From Bradyrhizobium vignae (GTDB taxonomy: Bacteria > Pseudomonadota > Alphaproteobacteria > Rhizobiales > Xanthobacteraceae): a stretch of 64,000 nucleotides of DNA. The notes beneath the pieces were generated by a model. The model did no database searches. It worked only from the letters and a program-made list of their open reading frames with translations, and was not told where the DNA came from. The position numbers and the translations under genes are program-made. This document shows, one piece after another, positions 9,102 to 18,544 of this stretch. Where the stretch lies: the NCBI RefSeq assembly GCF_004114425.1, contig NZ_RDQF01000013.1, forward strand, positions 62,001 through 126,000, read 5' to 3'. Every line of letters starts with the position of its first letter. Position 1 is the stretch's first letter.

Positions 9102-10468
9102 CTTTTCTCCTCCGGCGCTTGCGCTTTGGTACTTTGCGAGACCCCGCGTCGCGGAGTCGCACAAAGAGATCCATAGCAAGCCTTCTCTCCCTTGTAGTTG
9201 GCGAGCGCTTGGACCAACGGGGACATAACTTCCTGTTTCAGTTCTTCGGGGATAGGCTCAGGACCGTCCAACGACTTCAGCGCCACCTCGACCACCTCGA
9301 TCGCACGATCCTTGTTGCCGCTCTCGTAATAGTACTGCGCGATCGCCGGATAGGACAGGAACTTAAGGGCCTGACCGCCTTGCGGAGGATTCAGTGCCAG
9401 GATGTGTTCGGACAACTCCTTGCCCATCGCAAAGCGCTCGGCAGGCGGCAAGTGGGAGTTGTCATTCGCCGGATCGAAAAGTTGGCGCATCGCCTCCGCC
9501 ATCCACAGCTCGGATTTCTTGTCTATCGCATCGCGAACCAATTGGCTCATGACCGGCAAGCCGGTCTGCAAGTCGCGCACTTTGTGAAGCAACAGATCCG
9601 CACGGAGCACACGGAAGTTGAGGTCGTCCGGCATCACCGCGACGCCCTCTTCGAGCGCCGAAAGCGCCTTCGTCCAGTCCTTCGCCTCCATCGCTGGCGT
9701 AAGTTTGGCAAAGATCGGCTCAGTCAACGCTCTCTCGCGCGCCTCCTTTTCGCCTTTGGCGATCCGCTCTTTATCGGCGTTTCTAGCTTCATCACTGCTG
9801 CGCCAGCTGCCGTTAAGAATTTTCGACAGAACGCCATCGAGTTCCGTCGGAAAACCGATAAAGGCGATGTGGCCGTCACGGTCGACGACGAACGAGGTGG
9901 GAATCCCGACAGAAAGACTGGGATCCATCCAAAGCTTGTCCATTTTCTCTGTGTAGTCGAATCCGACCCGGTAGTTGAGGTTCGGAAGCTTTTCGCTCAA
10001 CCATGTGTCCAATTTGGTTCGGGCCTCGTCCGTCGTTCGAGCTTGTTCATAAGCTGCGACTGCGACGACCTCAACTCCGCTGTCTTTATATTTATCTTGC
10101 AGCTCCACCAGATGGGGCATGGCGGCGACACAGGGCTCGCACCAAGTTGCCCAAAATTCGACGATGTACACTTTTCCCGGCTCGAAGCTCGTGAGGGGCT
10201 CGCCACGCAGCCAGTTCTCCACCGTGATCGGAGGAGCAGGGGACTCTAAACCCAGCACCATGTTACTCTCCAAAGTTATTGTCAAAGGGTGCGCGACGTT
10301 TGCGCCAGCTCGTCTCTGATCGCGACCGCTAGTGGGGCTGCCTTGGTGTAGACGCGCTGCCGGAGCGAGGTCCGCAGCAAATGTCGCTGTCGCCGCGCTA
10401 AGGCCTACGACACACAAGATCACACGCCAACAAGCTCTTCCTTTCACACGAGGGCCACATCGGTTCAA
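9098..10468 (-). CDS. TlpA-like thioredoxin-fold protein with long helical C-terminus
   Basis: A probable thiol-disulfide oxidoreductase. From the upstream TTG (10468) it has a signal-peptide-like stretch (residues about 11-32, ending TFAADLAP), a linker, then a thioredoxin fold with the redox motif WCEPC (Cys110, Cys113) and the cis-proline loop VGIPTSFVVD. Roughly residues 240-430 are helical and tetratricopeptide-like (AMEAKDWTKALSALEEGV). ATG 10261 has a better ribosome site (GGAG, six-base spacing) and would give a cytoplasmic 387-residue form, so location is uncertain. The last 25 codons are built on a DNA palindrome (9132-9166). Confidence 0.8.
   Translation of the reverse strand: MNRCGPRVKGRACWRVILCVVGLSAATATFAADLAPAARLHQGSPTSGRDQRRAGANVAHPLTITLESNMVLGLESPAPPITVENWLRGEPLTSFEPGKVYIVEFWATWCEPCVAAMPHLVELQDKYKDSGVEVVAVAAYEQARTTDEARTKLDTWLSEKLPNLNYRVGFDYTEKMDKLWMDPSLSVGIPTSFVVDRDGHIAFIGFPTELDGVLSKILNGSWRSSDEARNADKERIAKGEKEARERALTEPIFAKLTPAMEAKDWTKALSALEEGVAVMPDDLNFRVLRADLLLHKVRDLQTGLPVMSQLVRDAIDKKSELWMAEAMRQLFDPANDNSHLPPAERFAMGKELSEHILALNPPQGGQALKFLSYPAIAQYYYESGNKDRAIEVVEVALKSLDGPEPIPEELKQEVMSPLVQALANYKGEKACYGSLCATPRRGVSQSTKAQAPEEKR
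9132..9166. repeat. Imperfect palindrome inside the tlpA-like 3' end
   Basis: Two 17-base arms (9132-9148 and 9150-9166) match at 14 of 17 positions around one unpaired base. The hairpin is translated as part of the C-terminal tail (SLCATPRRGVSQS), so it resembles a small palindromic element inserted in frame. Whether it is dispersed elsewhere in the genome cannot be judged here. Confidence 0.55.
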
Positions 10469-11507
10469 GGAAGGAGAGCATCGCTGGTCTCGCGTTGGGT
10501 GCGCTCAGCACTTTCAGTACTGCCGCACCCTAGTAGCAACGTCCGTGCCAGCATCGTCTTCGCATTAAGTGTTTGACTGCGGAAGAATAGCGTCAACAGC
10601 ACGATCGCCACGTATCTGCCTCCCTTCGACAAACCGGCTGAGCCGCAAGGCTTGCGCTGCTCTGAGCGACGCTTCAAAGGCGCGGAGAGCGCTCCAGCTG
10701 CGTGATCCAGTCAACTTCACTCGAGGTGACGTTATCCGAGCATCGCCGAGCCTTGCTCCGGGGTTAGGGGCGCGATCACTCGCATGGCTCTGCATGGACA
10801 AGTCCAACGAAAGCGTGGCCGCTGAAACAATGGCAGCGGCCTTTGAGCGATGACCTTGCCGAAGACACACCCTTCCCTGTGGCCTGTGCCACCTGCGCAT
10901 TTTGTCAGAATACAAGCGCGCTCTTGTCTGAAACCCGCCTCCGACTGTCTACGAAGCCACATTGCGTAAAAAAGAAGAGAAAGTGTTCTGTGGTGCTGGC
11001 CCGAATCCTGCAGCGCCTCTCGGCGCCAGGAAGTTTGGTGCCGGCAACAAGATGGGAGTCGAGTGTGGACCTCGATCGTTCAATCGACAATGCGTTTGCC
11101 GCACCAGTTGCACGCGTCCCCTTCGGGGGCGACGTCGTGCGATTCGGAGACGGATGTCCACGTAAATCTAGGCATTCGTCCAGCGGTGCCACCCGCGCCA
11201 AGGTCGCGGAACGGCTTGCTGGCGCACCGATACACCTGTTGATCGACAATGCGGCATTTCGTCATAGATACCGGACCATACGTTGATGGCGTCATTCGAA
11301 GGCTGAATGAGGCGGCTGCATCTGAATCTGCCTGGCCTGACCTGCCTCCGGCAAGACCTCTTTCCCGAGTTCAAGGCGGCCTCGGTAGTGATTGTCGACA
11401 TGACTCGGTCGACAGCCTAGCGGCGTTCAACCGTTTCCCAGCGCCGCCATGGCCTGCCGCGTCAAGGCTGACGGTTGCCTGCTAACCCTGAAGCGAGGCA
11501 CCAATAC
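10469..11507. other. Gene-poor spacer, about 1 kb
   Basis: Short frames are open on both strands but none has a good start signal or a motif I recognise. It presumably contains the promoters of the divergent TlpA-like and DUF3422 genes. Confidence 0.4.
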
Positions 11508-12833
11508 ATGATCGACGAACTGGATCTGCGAACCTTCACGCCACATCCGCAACGCGACGCTGTGCTCGGAGAAGTGCACGCGCGCCCCTTCATGCGCCTT
11601 GTTTCGCCGTTCAGCGTGATCCACTTCGCTTTTCTTGCACAGGGCGAGGCGGCCACAAGCGATCGCTGCCGTTTTATCGATTTTTGCCTCGAGCACAATC
11701 TTACGCCGCCTGAGCAATCGGCGAAACTTCATCAGATTGTCATCGGGCCTGCTACGCTACGCTGGGAGCAGCATTCGGAATTTACAACATTCACCTGGAT
11801 CTGGACTCACGCAAATTGTTCTGCCGCAGACCAATTTGACAAACTTGACGGTACCGTCCGATCTCTGATCCGCGCGTTGCGTCAGACCGGACAATTGCTG
11901 GTCGCGATCAGGCTAGACGTGGAGCAAGACGCCTCGCCGACCAAGCGGGCCGAACAGATTTTTGACAAGGACAGCCTGGCCATGGTTGCCACAAAGGACG
12001 GCGCAGCCGTTGCAGCCTCAGACTTCCGCGTAGACGAAAGAGGCTTCACGAAAATCCTCGTCTGCGACCTGGGGTTGACGTCGCACGATCTCGGAGCGCT
12101 GGTGCAACGGCTCCTGGAAATCGAGACCTACCGTCCATTGGCGCTGCTTGGCCTGTCGGCGGCCCTTGAGCTTGCACCGGCTGTTGATCGCATCGACCGC
12201 CGTCTTGTTGAGGCACTCGAGAAAATGCAACGCGGTGAGGGGCTGCAGTTCAACAACCATCTGCTTGCCGAACTGACGGCGCTGGCCGCATCCTTCGAAA
12301 GAGGCGCGACCAGCAGCCTGTTTCGATTCGGCGCCAGCAGGGCCTATAACGAGCTGGTCCAATCGCGATTATCCATTATTGAAGGCAGCGATGTCTCGGG
12401 GTATCCAACCTGGTCGTCGTTTCTGGCGCGCCGCATGGCGCCGGCGATGCGAACCTGCGCAACTGTGGAGGATCGTCAGGCGGCTCTGTCGGTCAAGCTC
12501 GCGCGTGCCGCCGATCTGTTGCGAACGCGGGTCGACGTCGAAATCGAGCGACAGCATCGTGATCTGTTGCAGGCTATCAACGAGCGCGCGAGACAGCAGC
12601 TTCGGCTGCAGTGCACGGTCGAAGGATTGTCGGTCGCGGCGATAGGATATTATGTGGTCAGCCTGTTTAGCTATGTTGCCAAGGGCGCGCATGATGTCGG
12701 ACTGCGAGTAGAGCCCTCGTTCCTGACCGCAGCCTTCGTGCCGATCGCGGTCGGCGTGATCTGGCTGGTGAGTTACAATGTCCGAAAGCGACACTTCAAG
12801 CACGACGACGCGCCCTCGGTTACTTGCGAGTAA
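11508..12833 (+). CDS. DUF3422 family protein
   Basis: A 441-residue protein of a proteobacterial family of unknown function. The hallmark N-terminus HPQRDAVLGEVHARPF is followed by FSVIHFAFLAQ and a WEQHSEFTTFTW segment. The C-terminal quarter has a long helix and two membrane segments (about SVAAIGYYVVSLFSYVAK and FLTAAFVPIAVGVIWLVSY), so it is likely an inner-membrane protein with a large cytoplasmic domain. ATG 11508 has GAGG about eight bases upstream; an in-frame TTG at 11475 adds only 11 residues. No operon partner is visible. Confidence 0.88.
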   Translation: MIDELDLRTFTPHPQRDAVLGEVHARPFMRLVSPFSVIHFAFLAQGEAATSDRCRFIDFCLEHNLTPPEQSAKLHQIVIGPATLRWEQHSEFTTFTWIWTHANCSAADQFDKLDGTVRSLIRALRQTGQLLVAIRLDVEQDASPTKRAEQIFDKDSLAMVATKDGAAVAASDFRVDERGFTKILVCDLGLTSHDLGALVQRLLEIETYRPLALLGLSAALELAPAVDRIDRRLVEALEKMQRGEGLQFNNHLLAELTALAASFERGATSSLFRFGASRAYNELVQSRLSIIEGSDVSGYPTWSSFLARRMAPAMRTCATVEDRQAALSVKLARAADLLRTRVDVEIERQHRDLLQAINERARQQLRLQCTVEGLSVAAIGYYVVSLFSYVAKGAHDVGLRVEPSFLTAAFVPIAVGVIWLVSYNVRKRHFKHDDAPSVTCE

Positions 12834-12969
12834 AGCTCCTTGAGGGAATCGGTGCGTCCCTCCTGCGAAGCTCGCATGGTCGGGTGCGTCGCTGCCGCAA
12901 GATCGCAGCCGGCTCCTGCGCAAGGTAATGCCCCGCCAGGACCAGGGAGGCGAGGCAATGTGGGCCGGG

Positions 12970-13065
12970 TCAGTCGCCTTTGCGGCGCCTGGGGCGGTAC
13001 CAGATCAGGCTGAAGCCCTCACCTTCCTCGTCGGCGAAGAGGTAGCGGCGCTCAGCGGGTTCGAG
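12970..13065 (-). pseudogene. 3' relic of a short rhizobial gene
   Basis: The minus strand encodes a clean C-terminal tail reading ERRYLFADEEGEGF, then LIWYRPRRRKGD and a stop. The frame has no start and its upstream end overlaps the last codons of the effector gene. It looks like the end of another gene left where the effector gene was joined to this site. Confidence 0.45.
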
Positions 13066-14083
13066 AGGCTGCAATCATGTCGCGCTCGGAGCTGGCCCTT
13101 GCTTTCTTGATCGGCCGAACATTTTGCGGTGGGTCGACCCTGTACGGATTCGGTTCGCTGGTCGTCTGATAGTCACCCAGATTGCCGCCCAAAAACAAGA
13201 CCTCGGTCTCCTGAGACGGTATTCCCCTCACCCAATCTAGCAGCTCCTTATCTCCGGGAGCGCGCCCGCGCTCTAGAATACCCCTGATTTTCTCGGTTGT
13301 CCAAGCGGTAACACTCGGCACCGTGTAGGTGTGTAGCTCCTTAGCATTCTTTGCAATCGCCTGCGCGCCATGCTCACTGTGGTCATTTGAAAGAAGCAGT
13401 CGTGAGGGTTCCTGGGACAATGATACAAAAGCACTATCGGTAAGGCCTTGCGTGTGCCATGCGCCGAGGCGCGCCATATCAATTTCGTCCTCCGTCTCGT
13501 CGTCGGAACAGATACCCGACTTAGAAACATGGGGCCTAGCGTGACAACGAAAATCCGCTAAGGAACGCACATGCTCGATGGCGCTCACATCCTCATCTAG
13601 GCGCGGCTTGCAATCGATGGCCTCGTCCTGAAAGCGGTGCAGCCGCAAATATGACGATGCTAACACATCGTCGAGAATGCGACCGCCATCGACACCACCG
13701 GCCGAGGACTCGTTCGTTGCTGGCCACCGCGCTACTCGCCGCGCAGCCAGCCTGATTTCGTTCTTCAGAGTCTCAACGTTTGCTCCGGCCAGCGAAACGG
13801 CAAGTTCGGCGCGTCCCGCGACAAAGGATAGGGCCGGGCACCGTTCGCGTTCCTGGATAGCACGCGCTCGCACATTTCCCTTCGTGAGGGTCGAGGGGGA
13901 TCCAACCTCGGAACAGTTCAAAGGGGCAGTCGAATCCCACGTTTGCAGGACTGGCCGCACGTCATTAAGTTGCCGCTCAAAGTTCGCCTGATCGACAGAA
14001 GGGTCTGCTAGTGAGCTGGATTGTGCATTCAAATCTTCTGGCCGTTGCGGCGCTTGTGTGGCGTTCGGTAGATCGATAATCAT
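13052..14083 (-). CDS. Putative type III secreted effector with ADP-ribosyltransferase-like motifs
   Basis: A 343-residue protein directly behind a canonical tts box, so probably transcribed by TtsI and exported by the type III system. The first 50 residues are rich in Ser, Gln, Asn and Pro, as usual for secretion signals. Three motifs are spaced like a mono-ADP-ribosyltransferase core: an arginine in YLRLHR (about 145-150), a serine-rich strand AFVSLSQ (about 218-224), and QETEVLFLGGN (about 291-301), where E-x-E is followed by a hydrophobic strand and GG as in cholera-toxin-like enzymes. ATG 14083 is chosen because CGGGA precedes it; ATG 14107 almost touches the tts box. The enzymatic assignment is inference from motifs. 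Confidence 0.72.
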   Translation of the reverse strand: MIIDLPNATQAPQRPEDLNAQSSSLADPSVDQANFERQLNDVRPVLQTWDSTAPLNCSEVGSPSTLTKGNVRARAIQERERCPALSFVAGRAELAVSLAGANVETLKNEIRLAARRVARWPATNESSAGGVDGGRILDDVLASSYLRLHRFQDEAIDCKPRLDEDVSAIEHVRSLADFRCHARPHVSKSGICSDDETEDEIDMARLGAWHTQGLTDSAFVSLSQEPSRLLLSNDHSEHGAQAIAKNAKELHTYTVPSVTAWTTEKIRGILERGRAPGDKELLDWVRGIPSQETEVLFLGGNLGDYQTTSEPNPYRVDPPQNVRPIKKARASSERDMIAASRTR

Positions 14084-14117
14084 TTTGTTCCCGTCGACTC
14101 GATACATTCAGGCTTCA

Positions 14118-14148
14118 TTTTTGCAGGGGCGCCTTTCGAGAAGCTGAC
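14118..14148 (-). promoter_or_regulatory. tts box (TtsI-binding promoter element)
   Basis: Read on the minus strand from 14148 it begins GTCAGCTTCTCGAAAG, which fits the rhizobial tts-box core, followed by a C-rich stretch. It ends about 35 bases before the preferred start of the effector gene, a short but workable leader. Confidence 0.88.
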
Positions 14149-15069
14149 AAGTCAGGGAAAGGGTGTCACCGAGGTCAGATGCTTCCCCGTGTAGCTGCCA
14201 AGCGACATCCGGACCTGCTCCCTTTGCATCATGAAGAACTCCCCACCTGGTTCATGATGTCGGTTGACGGTTGGCTCCGCCGCTGACAGGCAAAGGTCTT
14301 GAAGATGACAATGGTAAGGTCCGCCCAGACATCCCCGCAGAACGACTTCTCAAAGTCGATCAAGGCGCCGAGGCGGATACGCCGGATGCTGTTTGATGAT
14401 GGTCGATCTTCGACCGCAACGCATCATCGAGCCGCCTGTAAGCGATTGCGGCAACTTCCATGTCGCCCATATCCCGTCAGGCGTAAGCAGGACTGGCCTG
14501 CCGCGCGAGGACGAAAACAATACCGCGGGAACGCGCGTGGCTTGGCTCCCCGTCCGCACAGCAATTGCTAGCAATAAAATCTCTCAAATCAGTCCGTGAC
14601 CGACGCGACCACTGCATTGACGGAGATCAACTGGCATTGATTTCGTCAGAAATGCACGAAGGTCTCTGACAGGCGGTTTGGGACTTCAACAGATCAAAAT
14701 GACCGTCGCCTCGTAGGTCTGTTGTTTGCCGTCTCGGGGCAGCGTGCAACGGATCTACACCCCTGAAGGCAACAAAGTGCTCGGCGTACGGTCTACAAGC
14801 GTTTACGAAAACTCCGACTTTTAAGAGCGACGACCGCGACGGTCACATTTTCTTCGAAAACTCCGTGCTAACTATCGTCTGATTGTTCCGGCGGGATGTA
14901 CGCTGTGACATGACGGGAGCCCTGGCTTTCACGCCGGCGTTTTCATTTCCAGCGCGGGAAGTCTGCCGATTTAAGTTGCCTTTGTGCAGCTTGATTGGAC
15001 TAGGCTCATGACCTGTCGCCGCCCACCACGAAAACTCTGCTCGGGATACGGAATGCGTGCCAGTCGAGG
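14149..15069. other. Gene-poor region
   Basis: No intact gene is recognised. Short frames occur on both strands but lack start signals and motifs. The right end runs into the methylase relic. Confidence 0.4.
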
Positions 15070-15910
15070 CGACTGGCAAGCGAGATGCAACGTGTTCGCC
15101 GATTTAACGTCGACGTCGGGCGCCATTCCCGGCGACTGCGGGAACGCGCGCGGATCATCGGTCAGCACCTTGTCGATGACGGTGAGGCGCGTTTCGGTCG
15201 TGGTGACATGCCTGGCATAGAGCGCGCCAGTGATCGTGGTGGTGAACACCACGCGGCCACGTTCCTGCAACCGGACGAAGGCGTCGGGCCAAGCTGAGCC
15301 TCTGGTGAGAAGTTTGCGCCTGATATCGTGACCAGGCGGCCCCATCAGCAAGACGCGCCACGCCCAGCGATGTGACGTTACGAAGTGTCAGCCATGCGGC
15401 CGGAAACGTTCGCCCTCGCCGAAAAAAGGTGGGTTCATCAGCACGACTTCGGGCAACACCTGGATGGAGGTGATCGTCGACTTGGCCGCGTCGAAGCGCG
15501 TGACGCAGTTAGCCGGCAACATGGAAGAGAGCAACATGCCCCGGCACTCGGCCAGCTCGTTGAGCACGAGGGGTGCTGCCGGCGATCTCGGAGAGGATGG
15601 CGGGCAGCCCGGTGCCCGCGGACGGCTCGAGCACACGCGATTGGCCGCCGTAATGGCGGCGGCGCGCAGCGCTGCCAGGCCGAGAGTGGTCGGCGTCGAG
15701 AATCGCTGGAAATCCCGCGCTCGGCAGAGCGGTGCGTGCGAGTCGGCAGAAGCGACGCGATCTTTGCCCAAGGCGGAAAGACGTGAAGCCGGAGAAGCGG
15801 CTTTGCGGAAAAGCGCTTTCCGTAGTCGCGCAAGAACAGGAGGGTGGCGGCCTTCTTCGTATGCCAACTTCCAATCCCAGCCTACGAGGCGGGGGCCATA
15901 GCAAGCGCGT
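15070..15910 (-). pseudogene. Relic of strawberry-notch-like methylase/helicase (N-terminal part)
   Basis: Minus-strand pieces in different frames together match the N-terminal methyltransferase-like region of the large strawberry-notch-type proteins found on plasmids and integrative elements. Recognisable pieces in order are KALFRKAASPASRLSALGK, a SAM-binding LEPSAGTGL, LNELAECRG, VTRFDAA, VLMNPPF, then after a gap AFVRLQERGRVVF and TRLTVIDKVLTDDP. Frame changes separate them, the segment between LMNPPF and AFVRLQ is shortened, and the helicase part is absent. It is non-functional and marks a lost mobile element. Confidence 0.7.
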
Positions 15911-15915
15911 GACAA

Positions 15916-16532
15916 ATTGCAGTTTTTCGCGCAGTGTTTACTTCCCTGGTGCTCTCGTGAGAGCTACCGGTATAGCCACCCTGCACCTCCCTAACCGTCC
16001 CCCCGCGGACGTGGGCACGAGCTAGGCTTTGGGTGCATTGTTTATGTGGAGAATAATCCGCTGCCTGAGCATGTGCGTATGGTCCGCGCCCTAGATCGGC
16101 AGCTTCGAGCGCGCCGTTTGCGGCGAGACGATGGAGATTTGGAATACGGCCTCGGTGCCACATATCGACTAGTAGCTGGTCCCGTTCGGCGTCCACCTCA
16201 GAACTCCCGAAAGCAGCAATAATGCAGTGCCTTGGCCGGAACGAGTCCGCTTCGTCTGCATTGCATGGCATGCCAAGGCACTACTTCGTTTCTGAGGGAG
16301 CTCGGACGTATTCACGAGGCACTGCGCACGAGGTCTAAGGCGCTGGGCGTGACTGATATCGTCGCCGCGCCATGCGACTAAGCTCCTTCTCGGCGTCTAT
16401 CCCACGCTCCCATGGCGTTGCTGCCGCGGCAATAAGGGCCTCCCGCAGCTCTGCACGAATGGTCTCAGACCGGTATGGAGAGATCCTGGAAGAGTTCGAT
16501 CCGGGTGTTTGTCGCTCATTTGTTTGTTCGAA
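15916..16532. other. Gene-poor region
   Basis: A minus-strand frame (15882-16271) is open for 129 codons but has no recognisable domain or convincing start. Nothing else stands out. Confidence 0.35.
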
Positions 16533-17813
16533 CTAGCTGACCAGGCTCGTTATGGCCTGCGGCGCGCCAATGAAGGCGTAAGGATTGAGGAACTGACGAC
16601 GCCAAAACAAGTTTCGATCCACTTGTCCAAGCGCGGCTTCATCACAAACCGCCGACCAGCGGTCCTTGATGGTCTTGATTTGATGCACGACAATTGCGAC
16701 GGCATCCGCCTCGTTGAGAAGAAACGATGGCGCGCCTTTCAGGCAGAGCGCAATCTGACTGTGTCGATCCTGGCCCAATATAAGCATCGCTTGCGTCGCC
16801 TCGCCGCCCGTGCGGCTTTGCGGGCAAATATCATAGGCAGGTGTGAGCGTCAGATTCGTGCCGTCCCAGAGGGCTGCGTGATTTCTGGCATGGTCATCCG
16901 TGTTACCGCAGAGCACGTTGAAAACAATGCGCGAAAATAACTCCCGTAGCGTCTCCTTGGGTTCCGTGAAACGGTGGCGGATGGTCGTGGCGAGCTGTTC
17001 GTAGCTGGCGTAACGGGCCATCATTTCGTCCAGCTCAAGCAATGTTAGGGCGGATACCATGGCCTTGCGGGACCATCCGCCGGTAGCCTTCGCACGATCG
17101 AAGCGCTCGATAACGAGGACGTCCTTGCCCGCCACGCGTTGAAGGCTCACAGGCGCGACGCGAAGCCCGGCCGCCGCGGCCAAGCGCATTGCAATGAATT
17201 CCGCCTTCACCACGCTGTAGAGGTCGGTTTGCGAAGAAAACTTCGCGATGAATTTCTTATCGTCGGAGGTAATCGTCGCTTTCGGCCGCGCCCCGCCAAT
17301 GGAGCTACCGTGGAAAACCGCCCGGTCGAGCTCGGGCGTCAGCGGCGTTCCCTGTTCGACGAGCGCCGCCGCATTCAAAAGCTCATCGAGAGACGCGCCC
17401 TCGCCTTCACGCGCGACATAGGCCGACGGCGAGGCTTGAAAATCGAGCGCGCCGATGCGATCCGACCCCGACTCGAGGAGAAAGGTCAGCTCATCAAGAC
17501 TGCCCGCGTCAATCTCTTTCCCGCGCGCGCCAAACTTCCGATTGAGGATCACGCGTCGGCCCCAGGCGTCGGGAGCGGCGTCGCGAATACAGTTCGGCAT
17601 GTTCAGACCCGCAAGAAGCGGAAGGATTCCGCTCCGCAGCGGCAATTCGGGTTGGTAAAGCGCAATGGCATCCTTGCGCTCGATGTAGCTCCGTCCATAG
17701 TTGAACACGAGCTGTTCGCCACGTGCCGACAAACGGCCCGCAACAACCGGTTTCGTCTCACTTGGTAGCCAAGTCCAGACATAGGCCTCAGTGAATTTGG
17801 GATCAGAAGTCAT
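16533..17813 (-). CDS. hipA: HipA-family serine/threonine kinase toxin
   Basis: The toxin of a type II toxin-antitoxin pair; HipA kinases phosphorylate glutamyl-tRNA synthetase or related targets and slow growth. About 426 residues. Visible are the N-terminal subdomain (PELPLRSGILPLLAGL), the GARPKATI loop with FIAKFSS (nucleotide-binding Lys), the catalytic stretch NTDDHARNHA and the metal-binding LTPAYDICP. ATG 17813 lies inside the end of the antitoxin gene (11-base overlap), typical of hipBA order. All key residues look intact, so it may be active. Confidence 0.9.
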   Translation of the reverse strand: MTSDPKFTEAYVWTWLPSETKPVVAGRLSARGEQLVFNYGRSYIERKDAIALYQPELPLRSGILPLLAGLNMPNCIRDAAPDAWGRRVILNRKFGARGKEIDAGSLDELTFLLESGSDRIGALDFQASPSAYVAREGEGASLDELLNAAALVEQGTPLTPELDRAVFHGSSIGGARPKATITSDDKKFIAKFSSQTDLYSVVKAEFIAMRLAAAAGLRVAPVSLQRVAGKDVLVIERFDRAKATGGWSRKAMVSALTLLELDEMMARYASYEQLATTIRHRFTEPKETLRELFSRIVFNVLCGNTDDHARNHAALWDGTNLTLTPAYDICPQSRTGGEATQAMLILGQDRHSQIALCLKGAPSFLLNEADAVAIVVHQIKTIKDRWSAVCDEAALGQVDRNLFWRRQFLNPYAFIGAPQAITSLVS

Positions 17814-18141
17814 CCTTGACCTCTTCACCCCGCCGGGCACGAACGGATTTAGGCAGAAGCGTCAGGACCTCGCGATTGGTTTCGATCGCCTGAGACATTG
17901 TCGCCGGCCCGAGGTCGAACAGCCTGACGCCGACAATTGCAGCGACCTCAAAGACAGCGCCAATGGTGGATCGCGGGTCGCCTGCCTCTATGCGCCGCAG
18001 CAGCCCGCGCGAGATCCCTGCCCGCTCGGCGACGTTGACCGTGCTCATCTTCCGTTCGATGCGGGCCTTGCGCAGAAGCTGCCCAAGCAGCACCGCAGCA
18101 TCGGCTGCATAGACAGAAATCGGGTGATGGATCTTAGCCAT
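17803..18141 (-). CDS. hipB: HipB-like HTH antitoxin
   Basis: An Xre-type DNA-binding antitoxin of about 112 residues encoded upstream of and overlapping hipA. The helix-turn-helix spans about residues 30-60 (VAERAGISRGLLRRIEAGDP). It should bind the operator in its own promoter and neutralise HipA. I use ATG 18141; a frame from 18150 adds three residues. Two direct repeats lie immediately upstream (18152-18167 and 18182-18197). Confidence 0.85.
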   Translation of the reverse strand: MAKIHHPISVYAADAAVLLGQLLRKARIERKMSTVNVAERAGISRGLLRRIEAGDPRSTIGAVFEVAAIVGVRLFDLGPATMSQAIETNREVLTLLPKSVRARRGEEVKDDF

Positions 18142-18151
18142 GGATCCCATT

Positions 18152-18197
18152 GGTTCATAAATAGATCGTCAAGTGCTTCGTGGATCATATATAGACC
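18152..18197. promoter_or_regulatory. Candidate HipB operator, two direct repeats
   Basis: GGTTCATAAATAGATC at 18152 and GGATCATATATAGACC at 18182 are near-identical 16-mers with starts 30 bp apart (about three helical turns), located between the hipB start and the upstream DNA. This suits cooperative autorepression by HipB. Confidence 0.5.
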
Positions 18198-18252
18198 AGG
18201 GTCGCAAAATCTTCAACTGAGCTGGTGCATAAAAAAACCAGACCGGCTGTTA

Positions 18253-18270
18253 TGGTCCATTAATGGACCA
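18253..18270. repeat. Perfect 18-bp palindrome
   Basis: TGGTCCATTAATGGACCA is fully self-complementary. It lies upstream of hipBA, near the right-hand relic sequence; it could be another regulator site or part of an element end. Confidence 0.6.
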
Positions 18271-18544
18271 GGCAGGTTCCAGACAACGTGAGGAGCTGGC
18301 GAGGACGCCACCAATCCCAGATCGCGCCTCGTCCAAGCTTAAGAGCCTGCGCCGAACACCGTCATCCGCCCGAAAGACCTGAGCCCGTGGCGCTGTGAAC
18401 ATGCCGCTGCGCTTGGACAACGCAATCGCGTTGCCCACATGCCCACAGCAAAAGGCGCGCAACTTGACCGATGCCATAAAACTAACCAGCCAGAACGCCT
18501 CGCCACTGGGCGAGATCAAATTGGAGAGGTGGGCGACATCGTCT

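Noticed and set aside
9119..10249. 376-codon plus-strand frame
   Set aside because: Antisense shadow of the TlpA-like gene; composition and lack of motifs fit a shadow frame.
16530..16560. GTCAGCTAGTTCGAA on the minus strand at the end of hipA
   Set aside because: One base too many between the two halves, overlaps the hipA stop, and no downstream gene is supported.
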